Of a stretch of DNA of 20,987 nt, positions 1-6,518 are shown piece by piece; position 1 is the first letter of the stretch; each line of letters starts with the position of its first letter. The DNA is from Myxococcales bacterium (lineage in GTDB: Bacteria; Myxococcota_C; UBA6777), in NCBI GenBank assembly GCA_027005175.1, contig JALTMC010000260.1:1-20987 (forward strand). The letters are read 5' to 3'. The notes beneath the pieces were generated by a model. It searched no databases. It worked only from the letters and a program-made list of their open reading frames with translations, and was not told the origin of the DNA. A program made the position numbers and the translations under genes.

Positions 1-1155
1 ACCCGCAAGTTACAGATCTACCATCTGGGCATGGCCAAGTGTCAGAGTTCCATTTCCATCACCAGCGTTGGATTGGCTCAAGGAACAACTCCCGAATTTC
101 GAATCATGTCAGCACCACCTGTTCCCAAAGCTATTCACGCAGGTGAGAGTCTCCAGGTAACAATGTCCTACAAACCAAAAACTGTGGGTTTTGATACAGG
201 CTTTCTCGCTATCGAAAACAATGTGCAAGGACAATCGCCGTTCGTGGTTCCCTTGTCTGGTGAGGGTGTCTCTTCTGACGAGCAGAAGGACATATTCAAA
301 CAAGTCCGACGACCCTTGGTAGATATCCTACTGGTTGTTGATGATTCGAGCACCATAGGTTCGCATCAAGCCAACTTGGCAAAGAATTTCAAATCATTCA
401 TCAATTGGACAGTCCGACTCAATGTCGACTACCATATCCTGGTGACAACCACAGACGTGACAGGGCGTCGAGCGCCTGCTGGTTGTGCACGTGGAAATCC
501 CAAATTCATCACCCCGAAAACCCCCAACCCGATTGCAGCCTTTGAAAAGAATGTCCTTGTTGGCACTTCGGGCAGTGCATCAGAGAAAGGAATGGAAGCA
601 GCCTACCGAGCCTTAATTCCACCGGCATCCAACATATGCAACAAAGGCTTTTATCGACAAGCTGCTTCATTGGTAATGATCTTCATCTCTGATGAAGAAG
701 ATCAATCACCTCAACAGGTCCAATTTTATATTAATTTCTTTCGTAGTTTGAAAGGCCCACGCAACCTTGACTTGCTTCGTGCATCTGTTGTTGTTGGCCC
801 TCCCCCCAAAGGCTGCCGCACAGCCACAGGCTCGGCAGCCCAAGCTGCACCTCGCTATTGGAAACTAGCCAAGGAGTTGAAAGGCATACAAGAATCGATT
901 TGTGCATCAAACTGGGTTGGCACTTCGGGCAACCCAGGCTCATTAACATTTGGCTACCGCTCGCAATTCTATCTCAGTCGCCCGGCAGATCCCAAGACGA
1001 TTCAAGTCAAGGTCGGAGGAAATATTGTCAAAGAATCGACGCAGAATGGCTGGCAGTATGATGCCACCGCAAACTCGGTCAACTTTGCGAAAAGTGTTAT
1101 TCCAGCACCAAGCTCCACCATTCAAATCGACTACAAAGCACGATGCCTTCCTTAA
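1..1155 (+). CDS. Secreted VWA-domain protein with choice-of-anchor D repeat, 5' partial
   Basis: The frame is open from base 1, and the codons before the ATG at 31 already read as part of the domain, so the true start lies upstream of the window. Numbering from base 1, residues 1 to about 92 resemble a choice-of-anchor D (ASH-like) beta-sandwich ending in a typical PLSGEG motif. A von Willebrand A domain follows, with a MIDAS-like D-D-S-S-T at 114-118 and a second acidic cluster, ISDEED, near 230. The tail is beta-rich and ends in KARCLP. Proteins of this build are usually exported or surface lipoproteins in Myxococcota that bind protein or metal ligands. No signal peptide can be seen because the N-terminus is missing. 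The stop codon lies inside a perfect 30-bp tandem duplication. The family is fairly sure; the ligand is unknown. Confidence 0.85.
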   Translation, partial: TRKLQIYHLGMAKCQSSISITSVGLAQGTTPEFRIMSAPPVPKAIHAGESLQVTMSYKPKTVGFDTGFLAIENNVQGQSPFVVPLSGEGVSSDEQKDIFKQVRRPLVDILLVVDDSSTIGSHQANLAKNFKSFINWTVRLNVDYHILVTTTDVTGRRAPAGCARGNPKFITPKTPNPIAAFEKNVLVGTSGSASEKGMEAAYRALIPPASNICNKGFYRQAASLVMIFISDEEDQSPQQVQFYINFFRSLKGPRNLDLLRASVVVGPPPKGCRTATGSAAQAAPRYWKLAKELKGIQESICASNWVGTSGNPGSLTFGYRSQFYLSRPADPKTIQVKVGGNIVKESTQNGWQYDATANSVNFAKSVIPAPSSTIQIDYKARCLP

Positions 1156-1183
1156 ATCGACTACAAAGCACGATGCCTTCCTT
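1124..1183. repeat. Perfect 2 x 30-bp tandem duplication across a stop codon
   Basis: Bases 1124-1153 are repeated exactly at 1154-1183, with three extra matching bases after that. The unit contains the end of the VWA gene and the first base of its TAA stop. Because 30 is a multiple of three, the second copy gives a second in-frame TAA at 1183-1185. The exact identity suggests a recent slippage event. Confidence 0.95.
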
Positions 1184-1546
1184 AAAGACCCTATGGACAG
1201 GTTCCTGCACCACCCCCACGGTGAACGCAGGTCTTATTCGCGGGGCAACTTGGATTATCACAGCAGAAAACAGGCACAAAGGGTCCGATACAAGTTCCTT
1301 CCCCACTGGCATCTTTGACACACATCATGCCCTAGCTTGCCTGGTCGAGATACAACCAAACTAGGATCAGGATGTCATATCTTCATCTGGCATGATCCGA
1401 GAAATCCGTCCAAGCCAAGAATCCACAACCATCGATAGGACTCTCATCGCAGATGGATTCCATGTTTACCATGAACCATGGCATTCTCTTTGCACGGAGG
1501 AGTCCAATGATAAAAAGCAGAATGTATAATTTAATGGCGAGGTGAT
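1156..1546 (+). other. 391-bp interval with a twice-open frame, no confident gene
   Basis: No recognisable gene fills this interval. One forward frame is open from the ATG at 1143 (or 1173) to a TAG at 1362-1364. It is open again from there through an ATG at 1392 to a TAA at 1527-1529, giving about 128 codons with one internal stop. Neither ATG has a Shine-Dalgarno sequence and I recognise no family. It may be a decayed gene or chance. The right end carries the probable -10 box of the next gene. Confidence 0.3.
1525..1542 (+). promoter_or_regulatory. Candidate -10 box and ribosome binding site for the propeller gene
   Basis: A perfect TATAAT lies at 1525-1530 and a GAGG ribosome binding core at 1539-1542. 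The core is 7 nt from the ATG at 1550 and only 4 nt from the GTG at 1547, so ATG 1550 is the likelier start. No good -35 hexamer sits at normal spacing; the nearest TTGCAC (1490-1495) is too far away. If real, the 5' leader would be very short. Confidence 0.4.
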
Positions 1547-1549
1547 GTG

Positions 1550-3250
1550 ATGTATGTCTGGCAAGCCTGGAAACAGTGTGTAGAGGGAAGACTGTCTTAT
1601 CTGTGGAGTGTGTTTGTTTTAATAAGTTGTCTTGGTCTTTTGGTGGCAGACTCTGCTGGAGAAGAGCCGAACGAAGGGGGCTACAACCGAGGGCAACAAA
1701 AATCGGGCAATGCAGAAGGAGGAACACGGCTATGGTTGGGGCACATCGCAGTGCACCCTTCGGGAAAGTACTTTATTTCTCGTGTCAAGAACACGCTTGT
1801 ACTCGGAAATGTAAGGACTCGAAAGACCGAGAGGCTAGAGGGATTGACAAACATAGAGCGTCTCGTTTTTGACCCCAGACAGTTCCTATTCTACGCAACT
1901 CAGACTGTCAAAGACTACAAGCATATCTATCTCTTGGCCTATGATATGGAAGCCAAAAAACAGTTGTGGCGTGTTGAGCTTCTTGGGCGTGAAAACTTAG
2001 ACCAACTGCGATTGGATGTTGAGCCGAGTACAAATGGGTTATTATTGAGTGGGAACAGCCGTATCCGTATGATAGAAGCTTCTTCAGGAAACGAGCGATG
2101 GAGATGGTTTCCAAAAATAGAAAAAAGAAAAGAACTCTATATAAGTGGTGTGGTTGATGTCGACCTTGTCTCTCGAATTGGCAAAGTGGTTGTCACTGTA
2201 CGTGAGAAGTGGGTATCCAATAAAACGGATGTACCGACTCCACCAAAGGGCGGAAGTAGCCGTCACTATGCAGGCCAACTCCTAAAACAAAGTGGAGGCA
2301 ACGATGACTTTTCCTTGTCACCCAAGCTTCAACCCAAGCACAAGACTGACACAGCAGAAAACACCCAGACGGAAAAGAAGAGGGAGCCCAAAACAAAGTT
2401 ATTCTTTTTGACATATAGCTCGGGAAAGGAGACCTCAACAGAGGTACCAAACTGTGGTGGAGAATTACTTGTGGCGCAAGGTGGGCGGCGTGCATTTCTC
2501 GCCCCCACACGATGCAAGCCCCCCCCTCCAAAACCCAAAAAAGACAAATCCAATGCAGCACCCAGGTCACCTCGAAAGAACGCGGGATACGATCCTGTCT
2601 CTGTCATCGATTTAGTCAAAGAATCCTGGGAAGTCAATCTTCCTGGTTTTGGGCCTGTGGCTCTTTCGACAGACGGCTCAACAGCAGTCGCATTTATCGA
2701 TCGACAAGCGATGGATGCCTCCCTGTTTGGAAAGTATGGCAAGCAACCATCCAGCGATGGACCCCGCTATTTATTGATGTTTATCAACACGAGAACACTT
2801 CAATTTACATCCATGGACATCGGCAATACATTGCCACGTTATGGCATCACACCGGATGGTAAGTTACTCCTTATCGATGCCAGCACAACCTACGCAAAAA
2901 CCTCAAGCATCCGCATTCTGGACATTGAGAAACGCAAGATTCGCGCTGTAAAAGGCCCCTCCGTGCGAATGGATCACTTTGCTCTCACACCCGACTCTCA
3001 AGAGATCTACTTGTTGGACAAGAGCCTCTACCATTTGCTGTTTTCCGTTGCGACTCTAGAAAAGGTGAAGTTGGCATTTACACCAGCCAGCCTCAACATC
3101 TCTCCACAAGGAGACATCCTTTTCTTAAAAGATGAGAAGACCCACAACATTCACCTTTATTGCTTGTATACTGCATCTCTTTGTGGTCAGATTGAAAACA
3201 ATCTGCATTTGGGCGTAAAAATAGATGACAAGGACAAACTCCTGCCATAA
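1550..3250 (+). CDS. Secreted beta-propeller-like (YVTN/WD40-type) repeat protein
   Basis: This 567-residue protein (566 from the preferred ATG) begins with a signal-peptide-like segment around residues 17-40: positive start, hydrophobic core, then ADSAG. An L-I-S-C sequence fits a lipobox on paper, but hydrophobic residues continue past the Cys, so ordinary cleavage is more likely. The mature part has repeated short strands of the type 'HIAVHPSGKYF', 'LVFDPRQFLFYAT', 'GITPDGKLLLID' and 'FALTPDSQEIYLL', typical of beta-propeller blades. A Lys/Pro/Ser-rich, low-complexity stretch of about 110 residues (roughly 230-345) interrupts the blades. No catalytic motif is visible. The gene overlaps the next one, and a 21-bp tandem duplication spans its TAA. 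The fold is inferred from repeat pattern; function is unknown. Confidence 0.75.
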   Translation: MYVWQAWKQCVEGRLSYLWSVFVLISCLGLLVADSAGEEPNEGGYNRGQQKSGNAEGGTRLWLGHIAVHPSGKYFISRVKNTLVLGNVRTRKTERLEGLTNIERLVFDPRQFLFYATQTVKDYKHIYLLAYDMEAKKQLWRVELLGRENLDQLRLDVEPSTNGLLLSGNSRIRMIEASSGNERWRWFPKIEKRKELYISGVVDVDLVSRIGKVVVTVREKWVSNKTDVPTPPKGGSSRHYAGQLLKQSGGNDDFSLSPKLQPKHKTDTAENTQTEKKREPKTKLFFLTYSSGKETSTEVPNCGGELLVAQGGRRAFLAPTRCKPPPPKPKKDKSNAAPRSPRKNAGYDPVSVIDLVKESWEVNLPGFGPVALSTDGSTAVAFIDRQAMDASLFGKYGKQPSSDGPRYLLMFINTRTLQFTSMDIGNTLPRYGITPDGKLLLIDASTTYAKTSSIRILDIEKRKIRAVKGPSVRMDHFALTPDSQEIYLLDKSLYHLLFSVATLEKVKLAFTPASLNISPQGDILFLKDEKTHNIHLYCLYTASLCGQIENNLHLGVKIDDKDKLLP

Positions 3251-3743
3251 GCACACAGACTCCTGCCATAAGCACACAGACAAAACCTGTACTGTTTCTC
3301 GCATTCCAGGATGGGCTTTGGGACAGGTCTGGCCCATGGTCACTATTGGAATCATCGCTGCAAACGACTGGATACTGAAAGCCCGATGGCCAGGATGGAT
3401 CAGTGGGAAGCTATCGGACTTTGGGCTTTGCTTCCTTCTACCCATTATCTTGGTCTCTTTGGGTGAATGGGTCACATGGCTCTGGACACTTTCACAACAA
3501 CGACGCTGGACACCTCCTGGACCTATTCTTTCAGGACTTGCCTGCGGCGTCACGATTCTCTACTTCACCCTTCTTCAGCTCTCGCCAACCTGGTCAGTCT
3601 TCCACACAGCGTGGCTCCATTCTTTGTTCTCCAACATTCGATTTGTCGCAACCCCCGACCCCACCGACCTGCTGGCTTTACCGATGGTCGGATTGGCTTG
3701 GCTCTACCTCAACCCAAAAAGTAGAAAGCCACACCTCTCTTAG
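3225..3743 (+). CDS. Small integral membrane protein, myxobacterial GKLSDF-type
   Basis: Up to 172 residues with about four hydrophobic segments (near residues 30-50, 66-86, 100-118 and 145-160). Two landmarks resemble a family of uncharacterised membrane proteins I associate with Myxococcota: NDWILKARWPGWISGKLSDF after the first segment and DPTDLLALP before the last. Function is unknown. The start is doubtful. ATG 3225 overlaps the propeller gene by 26 nt, lacks a ribosome binding site and would include the duplicated SCHKHTD. A TTG at 3318 with AGGA upstream, or ATG 3336, would begin just before the first membrane segment. The stop overlaps by 3 nt the end of a WD40 remnant on the other strand. 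Confidence 0.7.
   Translation: MTRTNSCHKHTDSCHKHTDKTCTVSRIPGWALGQVWPMVTIGIIAANDWILKARWPGWISGKLSDFGLCFLLPIILVSLGEWVTWLWTLSQQRRWTPPGPILSGLACGVTILYFTLLQLSPTWSVFHTAWLHSLFSNIRFVATPDPTDLLALPMVGLAWLYLNPKSRKPHLS
3238..3279. repeat. Perfect 2 x 21-bp tandem duplication across a stop codon
   Basis: Bases 3238-3258 recur exactly at 3259-3279. The unit holds the last codons and TAA (3248-3250) of the propeller gene, so a second in-frame TAA follows at 3269-3271. In the overlapping downstream frame it encodes a doubled SCHKHTD heptapeptide. Confidence 0.95.
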
Positions 3744-4060
3744 TTACACTGCCAGTAACGCAACGAATTCTGACCTTGAGGATGATCTTCGGCTGTGATA
3801 AGAGAGAGACAATCGGGCCCAAAAGCAGCACCATATCCAGCACCATCCAGTGGGATTGCAGTGAAGAGCTTATACAAGAAGGGCTTCGGAGTTCGCAACC
3901 AAACCTTGACACTGTTGTCGTGGCTAACAGTCGCGATCCGCTCGATGTGTTGCGAGTCAAGAATAAAGATACAGGCTGCATCATGGTATTCAGCGATATT
4001 GTGACAAAATGTATGGAAGTTCAGGACCTCACCAACCGTGCCTAACCCAACCTTGTGGGC
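3740..4060 (-). pseudogene. WD40-repeat C-terminal fragment without a start codon
   Basis: On the minus strand a frame is open from an upstream in-frame TAA (4061-4063) to a TAA at 3740-3742, about 106 residues. It reads as WD40: RIATVSHDNSVKVW is a near-ideal repeat end, and a second blade follows with GAAFGPDCLSLITAED and SLRYW just before the stop. Further upstream VGEVLNF fits the start of a blade. No ATG, GTG or TTG occurs before the first VKVW, and the frame above 4061 is soon closed, so no intact gene can be drawn. The likely explanation is a decayed or truncated WD40 gene that has lost its N-terminal blades; a frameshifted gene is the alternative. The family call is strong although the fragment is short. 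Confidence 0.6.
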
Positions 4061-4084
4061 TTATACCCAAGCTATATATTCTTT

Positions 4085-4170
4085 GGCTTTCCAGCCTTGT
4101 ATTTCAGTGCGAGACTGGAAAGATCATTGGGAGAGGGGTATGAGAAGAGAGAAGGAGGAAGGGGTAGGCA
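4085..4170. other. Dyad and polypurine tract downstream of the DsbA-fusion gene
   Basis: CTTTCCAG (4087-4094) and CTGGAAAG (4115-4122) form an 8-bp inverted repeat. Nested at 4085-4096 is a GGCT/AGCC stem whose minus-strand loop is GGAA. Next, 4127-4170 is almost all purines, so a transcript leaving the DsbA-fusion gene would carry a long pyrimidine run after its stop. No U-run follows the hairpin, so a standard terminator is not shown. Confidence 0.35.
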
Positions 4171-4173
4171 GGG

Positions 4174-6198
4174 TTACTTTTTGAGGGCAGCGTCAATCAT
4201 CTGTTTAAAGCTACTGAAAGGTTGAGCACCGACGAGACGTTTGCCATTGACGAAGAAGGTTGGAGTACCATCTGCACCTGCACGACCTGCTTCTGCTCGA
4301 TCGTTATCAACATATTTTTTGTATTTTCCGGAGTTCAGAGCAGCATTGAACTTCTTCATATCCAAACCAAGTTGCTTTGCATACTTTTGAAGGTCTGCTT
4401 TCTTCAAGCTACTGTTGTTTGCAAACAGCTTATCGTGAAAAGCCCAGAATTTACCCTGTTCATGGGCTGCCATGGAAGCCTGTGCTGCAAGGTGTGCATC
4501 TTGATGAAAGCTCAGGGGGAGGTGTTTGAAGACCAATCGAACTTTGTTGCCATATGCTTTCTTAACCTGCTTCATGATACTGGAACCGCGTGTGCAGAAC
4601 GGGCATTGGAAGTCGGAGAACTCAACAATGGTGACTTTTGCGTTCGCAGGACCATCTGCCGGAGCACCTTTGATGTTCAGTTTCACAGGGCCTGTGGGCT
4701 TGGGTGGAGCCTGAGGAGCAGCATCAGCACTCGGCATGGGCTTCCCTGCCAGAGCCGCATCAATCATGCTTTTAAACCGGTCAAAGGGCTGTGCACCAAC
4801 AAGGCTAACTCCATTGATAAAGAAAGTGGGAGTGCCATTCGCCCCCACACGACCCGCTTCTGCCAGATCGTTATCAACATATTTCTTGTATTTGCCGGAG
4901 TTCAGAGCGGCATTGAACTTCTTCATATCCAAACCAAGCTGTTTTGCATACTTTTGAAGGTCTGCTTTTTTCAAGTTCCTGTTGTTTGCAAACAGCTTAT
5001 CGTGAAAAGCCCAGAATTTACCCTGTGCATGAGCTGCCATCGAAGCTTGCGCTGCAAGGTGTGCATCTTTGTGAAAGTTCAAGGGGAGGTGCTTGAAAAC
5101 CAATCGAACTTTGTTGCCGTATGCTTTCTTGACTTGCTTCATAATACTGGAGCCACGAGAGCAGAACGGGCATTGAAAGTCGGAGAACTCAACAATGGTG
5201 ACTTTTGCGTTCGCAGGTCCATCCGAGGGAGCCCCCTTGATGTTGGGCTTCACGGGTCCTGTAGGTTTTGCAGGAGCCGCAGGAGCATCGGAAGGTACGG
5301 CCTTTCCAGCCAACATCGCATCGATAACACGCTTGAAGTTTTCAATGGGCTGTGCACCCACGATCTTGTGTTTGTTGATCAGGAATGTTGGTGTACCATT
5401 GGCTCCAGCGCGGCTCGCCGCTGCCAAGTCTTTGTCAACATAAGCCTTGTATTTGCCAGAATTCAATGCTGCGTTGAACTTCTTCATATCGAGACCAAGT
5501 TCTTTGGCATATCGCTGCAACACAGGTTTTCTCAAGCTGCTGTTGTTTCCAAACAGCTTGTCGTGATACGCCCAGAACTTACCCTGTGCATGGGCAGCCA
5601 TGGAAGCTTGTGCTGCGAGGTGGGCATCCTTGTGAAAGCTCAAGGGGAAGTGCCGAAAGACCAATCGAATTTTGCCTTTGTAATCCTTCATCAGTTGTTT
5701 GATTGTCTTGGATCCACGCGTACAGAACGGGCATTGAAAGTCAGAGTATTCAACGATCGTGATCTTTGCATTGGCAGGACCCATAGAGGGAGCACCTTGC
5801 AGCCCAGCTGCGGGCTTAACCACAGCAGGAGTCGGCTGCTTGGCAATCGCGGCAGGACGGGACTTCAGCTTCTTAAGTCGGGCCTGAAGAATGGCAAACT
5901 CTGCCTTGTACTTTTTCTTAATATCTTGCAGTGCAGCCTGCTGTTGTTGTACTCTCTTTTGCAGATTTGCAATCTCAATCTTATGCTGCTTTTGTTGCAT
6001 TGCCACCAAAGAATTCAAAGAACTGACGTTTTGTTGGAGTGTTTTGAGTTCTCGAGAAAGTGATTGCACCAGAAGGCGCATGGTAGAATCTGCTTTTTGG
6101 TTGGACTGCGCTTCCACAGGAAGACTACTCCACAGGAGAACCCCAATCCATGAGAAAAGGCAGAACGTTCGAATCCACAAGGGCTTCAGTTTCATCAT
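4174..6198 (-). CDS. Secreted triple DsbA-like thiol-disulfide protein with N-terminal coiled coil
   Basis: About 674 residues. The start is set at the double ATG at 6198/6195, where GAGGAG (6202-6207) lies 6 nt before the second ATG and a signal peptide ending VEAQ follows; an upstream in-frame ATG at 6336 would put 46 non-signal residues in front. Residues from about 35 to 115 are a Gln/Leu/Lys heptad-like coiled coil, then a Pro/Ala linker. Three DsbA/Thioredoxin_4-type domains follow, each with FQCPFC (Cys pairs at 156/159, 343/346 and 532/535) and a GTPTF cis-proline motif. These are expected to oxidise or isomerise disulfides, or to reduce them with a partner, in the periplasm. Domain spacing is 187 and 189 residues, joined by PAKPTGPVKPNIKG-type linkers. 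Domains 2 and 3 are nearly identical; domain 1 is more distant. Triplication is unusual, since DsbA normally has one domain. Confidence 0.9.
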   Translation of the reverse strand: MMKLKPLWIRTFCLFSWIGVLLWSSLPVEAQSNQKADSTMRLLVQSLSRELKTLQQNVSSLNSLVAMQQKQHKIEIANLQKRVQQQQAALQDIKKKYKAEFAILQARLKKLKSRPAAIAKQPTPAVVKPAAGLQGAPSMGPANAKITIVEYSDFQCPFCTRGSKTIKQLMKDYKGKIRLVFRHFPLSFHKDAHLAAQASMAAHAQGKFWAYHDKLFGNNSSLRKPVLQRYAKELGLDMKKFNAALNSGKYKAYVDKDLAAASRAGANGTPTFLINKHKIVGAQPIENFKRVIDAMLAGKAVPSDAPAAPAKPTGPVKPNIKGAPSDGPANAKVTIVEFSDFQCPFCSRGSSIMKQVKKAYGNKVRLVFKHLPLNFHKDAHLAAQASMAAHAQGKFWAFHDKLFANNRNLKKADLQKYAKQLGLDMKKFNAALNSGKYKKYVDNDLAEAGRVGANGTPTFFINGVSLVGAQPFDRFKSMIDAALAGKPMPSADAAPQAPPKPTGPVKLNIKGAPADGPANAKVTIVEFSDFQCPFCTRGSSIMKQVKKAYGNKVRLVFKHLPLSFHQDAHLAAQASMAAHEQGKFWAFHDKLFANNSSLKKADLQKYAKQLGLDMKKFNAALNSGKYKKYVDNDRAEAGRAGADGTPTFFVNGKRLVGAQPFSSFKQMIDAALKK
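4177..5806 (-). repeat. Three direct repeats of about 565 bp encoding DsbA domains
   Basis: The codons for CPFC fall at 5722-5733, 5161-5172 and 4594-4605, giving periods of 561 and 567 bp. The second and third units are close to identical over long runs of DNA as well as protein, including the KYAKQLGLDMKKFNAALNSG segment. The first unit is clearly diverged. Confidence 0.85.
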
Positions 6199-6518
6199 GT
6201 ACTCCTCTGTACACAAAGTTGTTATTGTCAAACACGAGGGTCTACGTATGCCAGAGAAGAACGCCAAAGTCGAATCAGATATTCCCACTTTTTTTAAGAA
6301 GTATGATTTCCCCCTCGGCCTCACCATCTCTAGCAATGTTAGGCAGAAAGCAGCCTACAACAAGAACCAGCGATGTCAAGTCATATTTGAGAAAAAAAAT
6401 TCATAAGACCAGCGCAGAAAAAGTGACATCGAAGGCTACAATTCGTTGAAAGATACAACAAAAAAAAGCAAGATTTCGATACCAAGATGGTGAACAAGAA
6501 TGACAAGGCAAGTTTAAT
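6199..6518. promoter_or_regulatory. 320-bp divergent intergenic region with candidate promoter
   Basis: This spacer must hold promoters for the DsbA-fusion gene (minus) and the kinase fusion (plus). On the minus strand a consensus TTGACA (6379 to 6374) is followed after 16 nt by TAGGCT (6357 to 6352), a weak -10. On the plus strand TTGAAA (6446-6451) lacks a good -10 at normal spacing. Several A-tracts are present (near 6390 and 6460) and could bend the DNA. No coding sequence is recognised here. Confidence 0.3.

Noticed and set aside
1617-1640. Lipobox L-I-S-C in the propeller protein
   Set aside because: The hydrophobic stretch continues past the Cys, which should instead mark its end; a signal peptidase I site after ADSAG fits better.
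1383-1727. 114-codon minus-strand frame before the propeller gene
   Set aside because: It overlaps the signal-peptide part of the well-supported plus-strand gene and shows no domain or ribosome binding site.
3776-4045. 89-codon plus-strand open frame in the convergent spacer
   Set aside because: It lies opposite the WD40 fragment, which has clear family motifs; the plus frame has none and no ribosome binding site.
4222-6063. A 613-codon open frame on the plus strand opposite the DsbA-fusion gene
   Set aside because: It is an antisense shadow of the threefold repeat: the minus-strand frame has the signal peptide, CPFC and GTPTF motifs. The plus frame is Cys/Phe/Val-rich with no domain.
6160-6180. 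GTTCGAATCC sequence resembling a tRNA T-loop
   Set aside because: It lies in the signal-peptide coding part of the DsbA-fusion gene, and no acceptor, D or anticodon arms can be built around it.
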